DNA of 64,000 bases from Arsukibacterium sp. (lineage in GTDB: Bacteria; Pseudomonadota; Gammaproteobacteria; Enterobacterales; Alteromonadaceae), in contig NZ_JAGYIM010000019.1 of the NCBI RefSeq assembly GCF_018402695.1, positions 186,001-250,000 of the forward strand, read 5' to 3'. Position 1 is the stretch's first letter. Each line of letters starts with the position of its first letter. Positions 18,030 to 27,958 of this stretch are shown one piece after another. The notes beneath the pieces are model-generated. The model worked only from the letters and a program-made list of their open reading frames with translations, was not told the origin of the DNA and did not search any database. The position numbers were made by a program, and so were the translations under genes.

Positions 18030-18995
18030 TTATTCGACCGCAGCTGACTGACACATTAATGCCAACTGCTGCTTCATTGTTATTACCGGTTGCCAGCCAA
18101 GTTGCTGTTGGGTAGCACTGATATCCAGCTGCATGGCGCTTGTCAGGCGCGAAACGGCGCCACTGTGGCCGGTAAGCTTGCCAATTGTGCCGAGCAACCA
18201 AAGCGGTACGGGCAACAGCCGCGCTGGCTTACCCTGAGCGCGGGCCATATTACTGATTAACTCGCGGGTTGAAATATCAGCGTTATCAGAGAGCTGCCAT
18301 GGCTGGTCAGCCGCTTGTGGATGAGTAATACATAACTGAATAAAGTCGGTCAGGTTCAAAAGTGCCAGATAGCTGCGTTTATTATGCTTTAATCCACCCA
18401 GCGGCAACCAACGGCCACTAGCCACGGCCTGTTGCAGCCGGGCAAAATTGCCTTTGACACCTGGCCCGTACACTAATGGCGGCCGGATGATAACCAGTTG
18501 CATACTGCAGGCTCCCTGCTGGCACAGCGCCTGCAATGCCTGCTCTGCAGCCAGTTTGCTTAACGCATAACTATCCTGCGGATTAAATGACTCTGACCCC
18601 TTTATTGCCCCCTTTATTGCGACAACCTGAGCGCTGCTTAAAAAGATAAAACGTTTTACCCCGGCTTGCTGGGCTTGCTGCGCCAAAGCAACACTGGCAT
18701 CGACATTCAGCGCTTTTAATGCAGCGGCTGAGATACCGGCGGCCGAGGCGTAAGCGGCCAGATGCACAACAAAATCAACATTATTAAATAATTCCGGGGT
18801 GGGCGCGGCAGCGACCAAGTCTTGATTCACGCACTCAAGTTGTTGCGGGTAGCGTTGTGCTAAGTTTTGCAGAGCAGCTAAATTGCGGCCAAGTGCTTTT
18901 ACTGCATAACCGGCCTGAAGCAGCTGCTGGCACAATGCCAGGCCAATAAAACCGGATGCGCCACTAACCAGCACTTTATTAGCGGCGGCTGTCAC
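18030..18995 (-). CDS. NAD-dependent SDR epimerase/dehydratase (GalE/WbpV-like)
   Basis: Extended short-chain dehydrogenase acting on a nucleotide sugar, probably a 4-epimerase or 4-reductase. The 321-residue protein has the Rossmann motif [20 protein letters not shown] (8-27), [20 protein letters not shown] and the catalytic SYALSK (YxxxK near 146-150). Substrate-side motifs [17 protein letters not shown] and [12 protein letters not shown] resemble the WbpV/WbyF group found in O-antigen and capsule loci. The start is GTG at 18995, overlapping the rmlB stop (GTGA). An odd insertion-like segment ([12 protein letters not shown]) carries a REP-like sequence at 18584-18606. The exact substrate is unknown. 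Confidence 0.75.
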   Translation of the reverse strand: MTAAANKVLVSGASGFIGLALCQQLLQAGYAVKALGRNLAALQNLAQRYPQQLECVNQDLVAAAPTPELFNNVDFVVHLAAYASAAGISAAALKALNVDASVALAQQAQQAGVKRFIFLSSAQVVAIKGAIKGSESFNPQDSYALSKLAAEQALQALCQQGACSMQLVIIRPPLVYGPGVKGNFARLQQAVASGRWLPLGGLKHNKRSYLALLNLTDFIQLCITHPQAADQPWQLSDNADISTRELISNMARAQGKPARLLPVPLWLLGTIGKLTGHSGAVSRLTSAMQLDISATQQQLGWQPVITMKQQLALMCQSAAVE

Positions 18996-20074
18996 TGGTG
19001 GCCCTTTGCCGGCGCCTTTGCAGTAACACTATCAACAAGTGGCTGCCACCATTGCCGATTATTCAGATACCACAGTACTGTTTTGCGTAAACCACTGGCA
19101 AAGGTTTCCTGCGGCTGCCATTGCAGCTCACGTTGTATTTTGCTGGCATCGATGGCATAACGCTGATCATGCCCCGGCCGGTCGGTAACGAAGCGGATTT
19201 GCTGACGGTAACTGCTAAATTCGCTCAGCTGGCAAAACGCTGCTGGTGCCAGCTCATCCAGCAAGTCGCAGATTTGCTCTACGACACTGATATTTTTAAC
19301 TTCGTTATGCCCACCAATATTGTAGGTTTCACCCACTGTGCCCCCAGAAACCACCTGATACAATGCCCGGGCGTGGTCTTCAACATACAGCCAGTCACGA
19401 ATTTGCTCACCTTTACCGTAAACCGGCAAGGCTTTACCCGCCAGCGCATTACTGATAACCAGCGGAATAAGCTTTTCCGGAAAATGGTAAGGCCCGTAGT
19501 TATTGGAACAATTGGTAATGACCACCGGCAAACCATAAGTACGGTGCCAGGCCCGGACCAAGTGGTCTGAACTGGCTTTACTGGCAGAATATGGGCTGCT
19601 GGGCGCATAGGGCGTGTTTTCGGTAAATAAATCTGTACTGCCCTCTAAATCGCCAAACACTTCATCGGTAGAGATATGATGAAAGCGAAATGCCCGCTGT
19701 AGCGCCGGCTTTAGCCCCGCCAGATAATGTCGGGCACTTTCCAACAGCGTATAAGTACCCACGATATTGGTTTGGATAAATGCTGCTGGTCCGTCTATTG
19801 ACCGGTCAACATGGCTCTCTGCGGCCAGATGCATAATCCAGTCGGGCTGGTATTGGTAAAACAAGATATCCAGCGCCGGCCGGTCGCAAATATCCACCTG
19901 GGCAAAATGATAACGGGGATGGTCAGCGACTTCAGCCAGCGACTGTAAATTACCGGCATAAGTTAGTTTGTCGACGTTAATAACGCTGTGAGGTGTTTCG
20001 GCCAGCAAATAACGGATGAGTGCTGAGCCAATAAAGCCGGCACCGCCGGTAATTAAAATGGTTTTTTTCATCAT
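18992..20074 (-). CDS. rmlB: dTDP-glucose 4,6-dehydratase
   Basis: Second step of dTDP-L-rhamnose synthesis, converting dTDP-glucose to the 4-keto-6-deoxy sugar. The 360-residue protein has [19 protein letters not shown] (5-23), [14 protein letters not shown], the catalytic [13 protein letters not shown] and [12 protein letters not shown] (YxxxK), and [18 protein letters not shown], all standard RmlB motifs. ATG 20074 overlaps the rmlD stop by 4 bp. The run rmlA-C-D-B is gapless, so the four enzymes are co-expressed. Confidence 0.95.
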   Translation of the reverse strand: MMKKTILITGGAGFIGSALIRYLLAETPHSVINVDKLTYAGNLQSLAEVADHPRYHFAQVDICDRPALDILFYQYQPDWIMHLAAESHVDRSIDGPAAFIQTNIVGTYTLLESARHYLAGLKPALQRAFRFHHISTDEVFGDLEGSTDLFTENTPYAPSSPYSASKASSDHLVRAWHRTYGLPVVITNCSNNYGPYHFPEKLIPLVISNALAGKALPVYGKGEQIRDWLYVEDHARALYQVVSGGTVGETYNIGGHNEVKNISVVEQICDLLDELAPAAFCQLSEFSSYRQQIRFVTDRPGHDQRYAIDASKIQRELQWQPQETFASGLRKTVLWYLNNRQWWQPLVDSVTAKAPAKGHQ

Positions 20075-20955
20075 AACTCTGTTGCTAACTCAGTAAGACA
20101 GCGCCGCAGGCTGTCGCGCCAGTACGGAATAGGAAGTTGCAAATCCTGACGAATTGCTGCGGTGTTTAACACACTGTAAGCCGGCCGCCGGGCTGGCGTC
20201 GGATAGGCTTCAGTTGTGATAGCCTGCACCTGGCAGGGCTGGTTGCTGAACTCGAAAATGGCTTTGGCAAAATCAAACCAACTGGCAACCCCCTGATTGG
20301 CATAGTGATACACTTTAGCTGGCGTAAAGCGCTGACAAAAATCAGCCTGGTTTGCCAGGGTTAAAATGGCTTGAGCAAGATCGCGGCCATACGTCGGGCT
20401 GGCAATTTGATCCGCCACTACACCAAGCTGAGACCGTGAACGGGCCAGCTTTAGCATCGTTTTTACAAAATTGTTGCCAAACTCTGAATACAGCCAGCTG
20501 GTACGTAAAATGACCCCTGCCACCCCGGCCTGCAGCAGCGCCTGTTCGCCTGCCAGTTTACTGGCACCATATTGCCCCACTGGCGCGGCCAGATCGCTTT
20601 CCTGATAAGGGCGGTAATGTTGGCCATTAAAGACGTAGTCGGTGCTGATATGAATAAGCCCGGCATCTTGCTGCAGACACAGCGTGGCAATATCGGCCAC
20701 CACGTCACAATTCAGTAAATAAGCATTACCAGGGTCTGTTTCAGCGTTATCTACTGCTGTATAAGCGACACAATTGATCACGATAGCAGGTTGCACCTCT
20801 GTCATGACCTGCTGCAGCGCAGCCAGCTTAGTAACATCCAGTTGCTGGTGGCTAAAGCTGACAAGTTCAAGCGCAGCAAACTGGCCTACTTCAGCCTGAA
20901 TGCACTGGCCAAGCTGACCGCCAGCGCCAAGCAACATCAGTTTAATCTTTTTCAT
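20071..20955 (-). CDS. rmlD: dTDP-4-dehydrorhamnose reductase
   Basis: Final reduction giving dTDP-L-rhamnose. ATG 20955 was chosen because it overlaps the rmlC stop (ATGA) and gives [20 protein letters not shown], the expected N-terminal Rossmann motif; the longer frame upstream is just rmlC in another frame. The resulting 294-residue length is usual for RmlD. Other motifs: [37 protein letters not shown], and [13 protein letters not shown] with the catalytic Yxxx[19 protein letters not shown] is also typical. Confidence 0.95.
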   Translation of the reverse strand: MKKIKLMLLGAGGQLGQCIQAEVGQFAALELVSFSHQQLDVTKLAALQQVMTEVQPAIVINCVAYTAVDNAETDPGNAYLLNCDVVADIATLCLQQDAGLIHISTDYVFNGQHYRPYQESDLAAPVGQYGASKLAGEQALLQAGVAGVILRTSWLYSEFGNNFVKTMLKLARSRSQLGVVADQIASPTYGRDLAQAILTLANQADFCQRFTPAKVYHYANQGVASWFDFAKAIFEFSNQPCQVQAITTEAYPTPARRPAYSVLNTAAIRQDLQLPIPYWRDSLRRCLTELATEL

Positions 20956-21542
20956 AACGTTGGTGCTTGTTGATATAAGTTGTTGCCAACTGCAAAACCT
21001 GACTGCAGTTGCGCCAAGCCAGGCTGACGCTGATCTTTGGCCGATAAAATAATATCTGCCGCTGGTAGCTGCCAATCAATAGCAAGTGCCGGATCATTAA
21101 AAGCCAGACCTGCATCATGGCTGGGGGCATAATAATTATCGACCCGATAGCACAACGTGGCAAACTCTGATAGCACCACAAAACCATGGGCAAAACCGCG
21201 CGGAACCAGCAACTGATATTTATTATCACTGCTAAGTTCAACGCTGAAAGTCTGCCCGAACGAAGGGCTACCCTGGCGTATATCTACCGCGACGTCGAGC
21301 ACTCGCCCTTCGGTAACCCTAACCAGTTTAGTTTGCGCATAAGGCGGCTTTTGATAATGTAAGCCCCTTAACACGCCATAACGGGAACGTGATTCGTTAT
21401 CCTGGACGAAATTAAAAGCAATGCCACTGGCCTCGGTCAGCGCATCATGCCGGTAGGTTTCAGCAAAATAGCCGCGTTCGTCACCAATTAATTCAGGCTT
21501 TAGCAACAGCAAGCCCGACAGTGACTGAGCTTCAATAATCAT
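20952..21542 (-). CDS. rmlC: dTDP-4-dehydrorhamnose 3,5-epimerase
   Basis: Third enzyme of the dTDP-L-rhamnose pathway, a cupin-fold double epimerase. The 196-residue protein has ELIGDERGYFAETYR at about 17-31, FVQDNESRSRYGVLRGLHYQ, VDIRQGSPSFGQTFSVELS and LVPRGFAHGFVVLS, which together include the catalytic His/Asp and Tyr environment of RmlC. The start ATG 21542 overlaps the rmlA stop (ATGA) and the stop overlaps the rmlD start. Confidence 0.95.
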   Translation of the reverse strand: MIIEAQSLSGLLLLKPELIGDERGYFAETYRHDALTEASGIAFNFVQDNESRSRYGVLRGLHYQKPPYAQTKLVRVTEGRVLDVAVDIRQGSPSFGQTFSVELSSDNKYQLLVPRGFAHGFVVLSEFATLCYRVDNYYAPSHDAGLAFNDPALAIDWQLPAADIILSAKDQRQPGLAQLQSGFAVGNNLYQQAPTL

Positions 21543-22452
21543 ATTAACTGGGTATCTTCTGCACGTTGAATTAAATACTGGCCGTACTGGTTTTTTGCTA
21601 ACGGTGCTGCCAGCGCCAACAATTGCTGTTTATTGATGTAGTCCATTTCAAAAGCGATTTCTTCCAGACAGGCGATTTTTAAACCCTGTCGTTTCTCAAT
21701 CGTTTCAATATAAGCAGAAGCTTCCAGCAGACTTTCGTGCGTGCCGGTATCAAGCCAGGCAAAGCCGCGGCCCATAAGCTCTACTTTCAGACGTTGCTCT
21801 GCCAGATACATCTGGTTAAGGCTGGTAATTTCTAACTCGCCCCTGGTTGACGGCTTTACCTGGCAGGCTTTAGCGACGACATCCGGCGGATAAAAATAAA
21901 GGCCGGTGACGGCAAAATTACTTTTGGGTTTAGCCGGTTTTTCTTCAATAGACACCACATCGCCTGCGGCATTAAATTCTGCTACACCATAGCGCTCAGG
22001 ATCACTTACCCGATAACCAAATACTGTCGCTTTGTCAGCCGCAGCCGTGGCGGCACTAGCTAACATTTCAGGCAAGCCATGACCAAAGAATATATTGTCA
22101 CCCAACACCAGACACGCGGCACTGCCAGCTAAAAAATCTTTGCTAAAATAAACGCCTGCGCCAGACCATCCGGTTTGGGTTGAATACAATACTGAAAATT
22201 TATCCCTAAATCGTTACCGTCACCGAGTAAACGCTGAAAGCTCGCCTGATCTTCAGCGGTAGTTATGATCAGAATATCCCGGATACCGGCCAGCATTAAC
22301 ACCGATATTGGATAATAAATCATCGGCTTATCATACACAGGTAAAAGTTGCTTCGACACGCCACGGGTAATGGGATACAAGCGGGTACCCGAACCGCCGG
22401 CTAAAACGATACCTTTAACGCTGCCAGTGGCCAGCGTTGCTGCTTCAGACAT
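21539..22452 (-). pseudogene. rmlA: glucose-1-phosphate thymidylyltransferase, one frameshift
   Basis: First enzyme of the dTDP-L-rhamnose pathway. The N-terminal frame from ATG 22452 reads [20 protein letters not shown] and [20 protein letters not shown], then [12 protein letters not shown], and breaks. Restoring one A in the short A-run read at 22139-22141 joins it to [21 protein letters not shown] in the other frame, giving a full RmlA of about 304 residues with EEKPAKPKSNFAVTGLYFYP and AWLDTGTHESL. The lesion is a one-base homopolymer loss like those in ugd and the synthase. If real, rhamnose supply would need another RmlA copy. AAGGAAAG lies just upstream of the ATG. Confidence 0.9.
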
Positions 22453-22549
22453 TGTCTTTCCTTGAAAAAATATAGCCCGGTGAGATGAGGCCTAAATAAC
22501 CGCAAAAGTTTAGCATGCTGCTAACCCGCTGTAACGACCTTATCGCCCA

Positions 22550-22598
22550 AATAAAAAGGGTCAGAGTGATTTTAAAAATCACTCTGACCCTTTTTATT
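22550..22598. repeat. REP palindrome, copy 1
   Basis: Perfect inverted repeat of two 24-bp arms around one central A, containing the core AAAAAGGGTCAGAGTGA and its complement. It sits between rmlA and the RAYT gene, about 60 bp upstream of the RAYT start. As RNA it would form a strong hairpin ending in a T-rich arm on either strand. Confidence 0.92.
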
Positions 22599-22657
22599 GC
22601 ATCTGCCACCATGCTTGCTATATTTTTTTATAATTTAATTAACTTAATTTCAATAAA

Positions 22658-23350
22658 ATGCCGCGTAGAAAACGATACCTGATAGCGAATATGCCTTACC
22701 ACGTGGTGCAACGTGGCCACAACCGCAGCAATTGCTTTTATGACGACACTGACAAAGCTTGCTACTTATCGATACTGGCGACACATCTGACAGCCTATCA
22801 GGTGCAACTGCATGCTTTCGTGCTAATGAGTAATCATGTTCATTTGCTGCTGACTGGCCGGCAAAATGGTGCTATTTCAACGGTAATGCAGAACCTGGGA
22901 CGGGGTTATGTACACTATTTTAATAAGCGCTATCACCGGGTGGGTACCTTATGGGACGGGCGATTCAAAGATAGTCTGGTGGATTGCGATCAGTATTTTC
23001 TGTCCTGTCAGCGATATATCGAGCTGAATCCGGTTAGGGCGATGATGGTGCCGCACCCTGCTGACTATCACTGGTCAAGTTATCATGCCAATGCCAGAGG
23101 CGTGAACATTAATATTATCAGCCCACATCAAGTCTATTTAAATTTGGCAGAAACGACTGAGCAGCGTTTAGAAAATTACCAAGCCTTATTTGAGCAGCGT
23201 TTGCCAGATCATGAGTTGAAAAAAATCCGCGATGCGATTAAGCATAATTATCCATTAGCGAACGAAAGCTTTGTGCAACACATAACTAATAAGTACAACA
23301 TTAGTTTTGGCCGGAAAACTAAAGGCAGGCCAGAAAAAGGGTCAGAGTGA
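22658..23350 (+). CDS. REP-associated tyrosine transposase (RAYT)
   Basis: Single-strand DNA transposase of the Y1/HUH superfamily, thought to mobilise REP sequences. The 230-residue protein has the family N-terminus PRRKRYLIANMPYHVVQRG, the metal-binding HUH pair in LMSNHVHLLL (His60 and His62), and the candidate catalytic tyrosine in GRGYVHYFNKRYHRVG (about 81-96), followed by TLWDGRFKDSLV and YIELNPVRA. It is flanked by REP copies on both sides. The last codons (KGSE and stop TGA) lie within the downstream REP. It is the only plus-strand gene among its neighbours and interrupts the sugar-gene cluster, so it probably entered as a mobile unit. Confidence 0.93.
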   Translation: MPRRKRYLIANMPYHVVQRGHNRSNCFYDDTDKACYLSILATHLTAYQVQLHAFVLMSNHVHLLLTGRQNGAISTVMQNLGRGYVHYFNKRYHRVGTLWDGRFKDSLVDCDQYFLSCQRYIELNPVRAMMVPHPADYHWSSYHANARGVNINIISPHQVYLNLAETTEQRLENYQALFEQRLPDHELKKIRDAIKHNYPLANESFVQHITNKYNISFGRKTKGRPEKGSE

Positions 23351-23376
23351 ATAAATTATTCACTCTGACCCTTTTT
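23334..23376. repeat. REP palindrome, copy 2, overlapping the RAYT stop
   Basis: Perfect inverted repeat with 21-bp arms around a central A and a T7 tail on the plus strand, sharing the core GGGTCAGAGTGA with copy 1. Its left arm encodes the last four residues and stop codon of the RAYT gene. The hairpin plus T-run can also act as an intrinsic terminator for RAYT and for the opposing TviB-like gene that ends at 23398. Confidence 0.92.
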
Positions 23377-23397
23377 TTGTTTATACGGAGATAGCGG

Positions 23398-24675
23398 TTA
23401 CAGCCTCAGGTCGGCTTCGCCTGCGGGTAGCAGGTATTTCAGATCGTAGATGATATGGTCGGGTTTGGTCAGGGCTTTAATGCCTGCAGCACCCAGTTCG
23501 CGGAACTGTTTATGGGCAACGGCCAGGATAATGGCGTCGTAGCTGCCGCTGGCCGGCTTGGTAATAGGCGTAATGCCGTATTCGTGCTCGGCTTCCTTGC
23601 CATCAACCCAGGGGTCGTACACATCAGCAGTTACGCCGTATTCTTTAAGCTCACTGACGATATCAATCACTTTAGTGTTGCGGATATCCGGGCAGTTTTC
23701 TTTAAAGGTCAGGCCCATCAGCAACACTTTGGCACCGGCGACATGAATGCGTTTTTTCACCATGGCTTTAACCAGCTCGCTGACTACATAGCGGCCCATG
23801 CTGTCGTTGATGCGGCGACCGGCCAGAATCACTTCGGGGTGGTAGCCTATCGACTGTGCTTTATGGGTTAAATAATAAGGGTCGACGCCGATACAATGGC
23901 CGCCAACTAAACCTGGCCGGAACGGCAGAAAGTTCCACTTGGTGCCTGCCGCCAGCAGCACTTCTTCGGTATCAATGCCCAGTTTATTAAAAATAACGGC
24001 CAGTTCGTTAATCAGGGCAATATTTAAATCGCGCTGGGTGTTTTCGATGACCTTGGCCGCTTCGGCTACCCGGATGCTACTGGCCTGATAAGTACCGGCG
24101 GTGATGATGCTGGCATACAAGGCATCTACGGTAGCGGCAATAGCCGGGGTTGAGCCGGAGGTGACTTTTTTAATGGTGGTGACCCGGTGCTCTTTGTCAC
24201 CCGGGTTTATGCGTTCGGGGCTGTAGCCGGCATAAAAATCGATATTATATTTCAGGCCACTGACCCGCTCGATAACCGGAATACAATCTTCTTCGGTGGC
24301 GCCCGGGTAGACAGTTGATTCATAAATGACGATATCGCCGGGGCTAATGACTTTGCCCAGGGTTTCGGAGGCTTTGATTAACGGCGTTAAATCGGGCCGG
24401 CGATGTTCGTCGATGGGCGTTGGCACGGTAACGATATAAATATTGGCGCTTTTTAATTCATCCAGTTGGTGGCTGAATTGCAACTTACTGGCACTGGCCA
24501 GCTCTTCGCTGCTGACTTCCAGCGTATGGTCTGTACCGCTTTGCAATTCAGCGACCCGGGCCTGATTAATATCAAAACCCAGGGTCTGATAATGCTTACC
24601 AAATTCGACGGCCAACGGCAGGCCAACATAACCAAGGCCGATAATAGCCAGTTTTGCATCTGTTAAAGCTGTCAT
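23398..24675 (-). CDS. TviB/WbpO-like UDP-N-acetylhexosamine 6-dehydrogenase
   Basis: NAD-dependent oxidation of C6 of UDP-GlcNAc or UDP-GalNAc to the uronic acid. ATG 24675 was chosen over the longer frame because AAGGAAAG precedes it and it gives a 425-residue protein, the length I recall for TviB. Motifs: [69 protein letters not shown], and [13 protein letters not shown] containing the catalytic Cys. It follows the WbpP-like epimerase gene by 16 bp. The pair probably converts UDP-GlcNAc to UDP-GalNAcA, as in Vi antigen and Pseudomonas O6 synthesis. Substrate choice is inferred from family and pairing. Confidence 0.88.
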   Translation of the reverse strand: MTALTDAKLAIIGLGYVGLPLAVEFGKHYQTLGFDINQARVAELQSGTDHTLEVSSEELASASKLQFSHQLDELKSANIYIVTVPTPIDEHRRPDLTPLIKASETLGKVISPGDIVIYESTVYPGATEEDCIPVIERVSGLKYNIDFYAGYSPERINPGDKEHRVTTIKKVTSGSTPAIAATVDALYASIITAGTYQASSIRVAEAAKVIENTQRDLNIALINELAVIFNKLGIDTEEVLLAAGTKWNFLPFRPGLVGGHCIGVDPYYLTHKAQSIGYHPEVILAGRRINDSMGRYVVSELVKAMVKKRIHVAGAKVLLMGLTFKENCPDIRNTKVIDIVSELKEYGVTADVYDPWVDGKEAEHEYGITPITKPASGSYDAIILAVAHKQFRELGAAGIKALTKPDHIIYDLKYLLPAGEADLRL

Positions 24676-24691
24676 ATCTTTCCTTTTGCCA

Positions 24692-25717
24692 TTATTTCGC
24701 TGGCTGGGCAATATACCAGGGCATCGCTACCGCAATACCTTCGTTAATGGTGTGGCTGGGTAAGTAGCCCAGCATAAGCCGTGCTTTACTGACATCGGCC
24801 TGCGAATGGCGCACATCACCGGGTCTGAAATCAGCGTATTGCGGACAATGCGGATAAGCAATACCATTGCTGGCCAGTGCCGTTTGAATAGCGCGAAATA
24901 ATTCGTTCAGGGTGGTTCTGTCCCCTACGGCCACGTTAAAAACTTCGCTTTGTTCTATATCGGCTAATGCTGCGCGTAAATTGGCCTGGACGGCATTGTC
25001 AACAAAACAGAAATCACGACTGGTTTCGCCATCACCGTTTATCACCACTTTGTCGCCAGCGATCATAGCGGCGGTCCATTTCGGGATCACCGCGGCATAA
25101 GCACCGTTAGGGTCTTGCCGCGGGCCGAACACGTTAAAATAGCGCAGGCCTATACTGTGAAAACCGTAACTGCGGCTAAAGACATCGGCATAAAGCTCGT
25201 TAACATACTTGGTGATGGCATAGGGTGAGAGCGGCTTACCAATATTGGCTTCCACTTTGGGGAGCGCCGGGTGGTCGCCATAGGTTGAACTGGACGCCGC
25301 ATACACGAACCGCTTAACGCCTTCATCGCGGGCAGCCACCAGCATATTTAAAAAGCCACTGATATTCACTTCGTTGGTGGTAACCGGATCGGCAAGTGAA
25401 CGCGGGACTGAACCGAGCGCAGCCTGATGCAGGACATAGTCGGCACCGGCAACCGCTTGCTTGCAGTGTTCAGCGTTACGAATATCACCTTCAATAAAGG
25501 TGAAACCTTGCCACTGCTCCGGGCTTACCAGACTTTGCACTTCAGCTAAATTACGCTGATGGCCCGTAGCAAAATTGTCCAGCCCGGTAACCTGTTGATC
25601 TGCAGCCAGTAATGCCTGTAGCAAATTAGAACCAATGAAACCGGCACAACCGGTAATCAGCCAGCGCTGTGGCTGGGTACCACTGGCTACACTGCCGATA
25701 ATCTGACTAAAATCCAT
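24692..25717 (-). CDS. WbpP/TviC-like UDP-GlcNAc C4-epimerase
   Basis: Interconverts UDP-GlcNAc and UDP-GalNAc, and possibly the matching uronic acids. ATG 25717 is preferred over TTG 25732 because GGAG sits just before it. The 341-residue protein has [34 protein letters not shown], the catalytic region [15 protein letters not shown] and [15 protein letters not shown] (YxxxK), [20 protein letters not shown] and [17 protein letters not shown], all typical of the WbpP group. UDP-GalNAc from this enzyme would be the hexosamine donor for a chondroitin-type synthase at 3143-5166. Confidence 0.88.
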   Translation of the reverse strand: MDFSQIIGSVASGTQPQRWLITGCAGFIGSNLLQALLAADQQVTGLDNFATGHQRNLAEVQSLVSPEQWQGFTFIEGDIRNAEHCKQAVAGADYVLHQAALGSVPRSLADPVTTNEVNISGFLNMLVAARDEGVKRFVYAASSSTYGDHPALPKVEANIGKPLSPYAITKYVNELYADVFSRSYGFHSIGLRYFNVFGPRQDPNGAYAAVIPKWTAAMIAGDKVVINGDGETSRDFCFVDNAVQANLRAALADIEQSEVFNVAVGDRTTLNELFRAIQTALASNGIAYPHCPQYADFRPGDVRHSQADVSKARLMLGYLPSHTINEGIAVAMPWYIAQPAK

Positions 25718-25826
25718 TTTTTCTCCGTCCAAATTCTCGTTCGTTACAGGGTGTTGGCATTTTTAGTTTATGCAGCATAGCATGGCTGACAAACTGATTT
25801 AAACTGTTGTTTAGACCGTCTTAAGC

Positions 25827-26963
25827 TTATTCGCCGGCTGCCATTTGCTGTTTTATCGCAGTAACAATCCGCTGACAGGCTTTGCCATCGCCATAAGGGT
25901 TATGCGCAAAACTCATGCTTTGATAGTATTCGTTGTCAGTTAACAAGCGGCTCACCTGCTCAACAATTTTCTGCCGATCAGTACCAACCAGTTTAACGGT
26001 ACCGGCACTGACCGCCTCCGGCCGCTCGGTGGTATCGCGCATAACCAGCACCGGCTTACCCAGCGAGGGTGCCTCTTCCTGAATACCACCCGAGTCGGTT
26101 AACACGATAGTGGCGTTACTCATCAGGTAGACAAACGGCAGGTAGTCTTGCGGCGGGATCAGGTGAACATTGCTGACGTCACTTAACAAACGATACACCG
26201 GTTCGCGGACATTGGGGTTTAGATGGACCGGATAGACGATATCGCAATCCGGAAAGGCCTTAGCCACGTCAGCCAGCGCTGCACAGATTTGCTCAAAACC
26301 GTCGCCAAAGCTCTCGCGGCGATGGCCGGTAACCAGAATTAAGCGCCGGCCATGCTGACCATAGGGAAATTGCTGGGCAAAAGCACCGTTAAGCTTGTCA
26401 TCCTGGCCAATTTTATTGACTACCTGTAACAATGCATCGATAACCGTATTGCCGGTAACCACAATCGTATCAGCGCTAACATTTTCAGCCAGCAAATTAG
26501 CGGCAGACGTATCAGTAGGCGCAAAATGTAAGCGGGTAATAGCGCCGGTCAGTTTACGGTTAGCTTCTTCCGGCCACGGGCTGTAAATATTGCCGGTACG
26601 CAGCCCGGCTTCAACGTGCCCCACTGCAATTTTTTCATAATAACAAGCCAGCGCCGCCGCAAAGGTGGTGCTGGTATCACCATGCACCAGCACAATGTCA
26701 GGCTGAAAATCGCGCAGTACCGGCTTAATTTTTAATAAAATGCTGGTGGTAACATCGTACAAGTCCTGGCCGGATTTCATAATGGCCAGGTCATACTCGG
26801 GCTCAATGGCAAACAGGCTAAGCACCTGATCCAGCATTTCCCGATGCTGGCCAGTTACGCAGACCCGGCTGTCAATCTCACTGTCATCTTTTAACAAGTT
26901 AACCAGTGGCGCCATTTTAATGGCTTCGGGGCGGGTACCGAATACGCTGAGTACTTTAAGCAT
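25827..26963 (-). CDS. wecB: UDP-N-acetylglucosamine 2-epimerase (non-hydrolysing)
   Basis: Interconverts UDP-GlcNAc and UDP-ManNAc for polysaccharides containing ManNAc or ManNAcA. The 378-residue protein has [20 protein letters not shown] at 4-23, [55 protein letters not shown] and [20 protein letters not shown], covering the conserved acidic and His residues of the family. It lies about 110 bp upstream of the WbpP-like gene. A REP element separates it from mlaA. No ManNAc dehydrogenase (WecC) was seen nearby. Confidence 0.93.
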   Translation of the reverse strand: MLKVLSVFGTRPEAIKMAPLVNLLKDDSEIDSRVCVTGQHREMLDQVLSLFAIEPEYDLAIMKSGQDLYDVTTSILLKIKPVLRDFQPDIVLVHGDTSTTFAAALACYYEKIAVGHVEAGLRTGNIYSPWPEEANRKLTGAITRLHFAPTDTSAANLLAENVSADTIVVTGNTVIDALLQVVNKIGQDDKLNGAFAQQFPYGQHGRRLILVTGHRRESFGDGFEQICAALADVAKAFPDCDIVYPVHLNPNVREPVYRLLSDVSNVHLIPPQDYLPFVYLMSNATIVLTDSGGIQEEAPSLGKPVLVMRDTTERPEAVSAGTVKLVGTDRQKIVEQVSRLLTDNEYYQSMSFAHNPYGDGKACQRIVTAIKQQMAAGE

Positions 26964-26999
26964 AATAATCCTTAATTCTGTTGCTCCATTATTTAATTT

Positions 27000-27067
27000 A
27001 AATCACTCTGACCCTTTTTCTGCTTTCTATTTATTTAAGAAAAAGAAAAAGGGGTCGGAGTGATTTT
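27000..27067. repeat. REP pair, imperfect inverted, copy 3
   Basis: Left arm AAATCACTCTGACCCTTTTT at 27000-27019 and diverged right arm AAAAAGGGGTCGGAGTGA at 27046-27063, separated by an AT-rich loop. Relative to copies 1 and 2 the right arm has an extra G and A to G in the core (GGTCGGAG). It lies directly downstream of the mlaA stop and upstream of wecB on the minus strand, so the hairpin may serve as the mlaA terminator. Confidence 0.85.
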
Positions 27068-27069
27068 AT

Positions 27070-27957
27070 TTACTGGAATTCGTCCAAATAATCCAGCAGC
27101 TCGTCGTCCAGCTCTTCTTCCTCGGGCTGCGGCGGATTACCGTCGTATATTTTAAATTCCTGGCGCTGGTAATACGACTCTTTAACGAATGAATAAGGGT
27201 CAAGTGAGTCTTCCAGCATTTGCTCAACATTCATTAATTGTTCGCGGCTGTCCAGCGCATCGATAGCAAAGCGGGTAATGGTCAATGGCGTATTCAGCAA
27301 ACCGAGCGGGAAGTATAGGCCGTCGACAATACCACCCGCTGTGCCACGCACTGTGGTTGGCCCCCTGGCGGGGATCATCAGGTAGGCTCCGTCGCCCACG
27401 CCCCACACCGCTAATGTCTGGTTGAAGTCTTCATCGGCTTCGGCCAGGCCGATTTTCGCCGCGACATCGAACAGACCTAAAATACCCACGGTAGAGTTAA
27501 CCAGAAAACGACCGGCACTCACTGCGGCCCGGCCGGGTTTACCCTGCAATAAACCGTTTAGAAAACTGGCGGGCTCATTCAGGTTTTCTACCACATTTAT
27601 CAGGCCTTTGCGGGCCGGTTTGGGTACCACCGTCATGTAACCGACGGTAGCAGGCCGCAGCAGGTACTTGTCCAATACGTCGTAGTTAAAGTCCCATAAT
27701 GGCCGGTTAATGCTTTCCAGCGGATCCCGCGGATCAGCATAGGGCGCTGCTTCAGTATCGGCGGCTTCAGCTGCTGCAACATAGTCGTTGCCATCAGCAG
27801 GTTGTTCAGTTGAGCTGTCTTGCTGCGACACACCGGGTTGGGCCAATTGGGCTTGCGGCGGGGCTGTTTGCGATGCCGGTTTACTGGCACAACCGGCTAG
27901 TACCAGTGTTAGCACCAGGGTCAGGCCAAAACGAAGCTTAAGGATGTTAACGACCAT
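27070..27957 (-). CDS. mlaA: MlaA (VacJ) family outer-membrane lipoprotein
   Basis: Outer-membrane component of the Mla system that removes mislocalised phospholipids from the outer leaflet. The 295-residue precursor has a lipoprotein signal (FGLTLVLTLVLAGCASKP, Cys at about residue 23), a Gln/Ala-rich linker, then the MlaA domain from RDPLESINRPLWDFNYDVLD (about 77-96) through RFLVNSTVGILGLFDVAAKI and FNQTLAVWGVGDGAYLMIPA. The C-terminus is unusually acidic (EEEELDDELLDYLDEF). It starts 1 bp after the ccmI stop and so seems to be read through from the cytochrome c maturation operon. Other mla genes are not in the window. Confidence 0.92.
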   Translation of the reverse strand: MVVNILKLRFGLTLVLTLVLAGCASKPASQTAPPQAQLAQPGVSQQDSSTEQPADGNDYVAAAEAADTEAAPYADPRDPLESINRPLWDFNYDVLDKYLLRPATVGYMTVVPKPARKGLINVVENLNEPASFLNGLLQGKPGRAAVSAGRFLVNSTVGILGLFDVAAKIGLAEADEDFNQTLAVWGVGDGAYLMIPARGPTTVRGTAGGIVDGLYFPLGLLNTPLTITRFAIDALDSREQLMNVEQMLEDSLDPYSFVKESYYQRQEFKIYDGNPPQPEEEELDDELLDYLDEFQ

Positions 27958-27958
27958 G

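Noticed and set aside
20956-21075. 40-residue N-terminal extension of RmlD
   Set aside because: It lies in rmlC coding sequence in another frame; the ATGA overlap at 20955 gives the canonical RmlD start.
1-26963. RfaH/ops (GGCGGTAGC) element upstream of the capsule genes
   Set aside because: The only match seen by eye is within a coding region on the wrong strand (near 7081), so no ops site is claimed.
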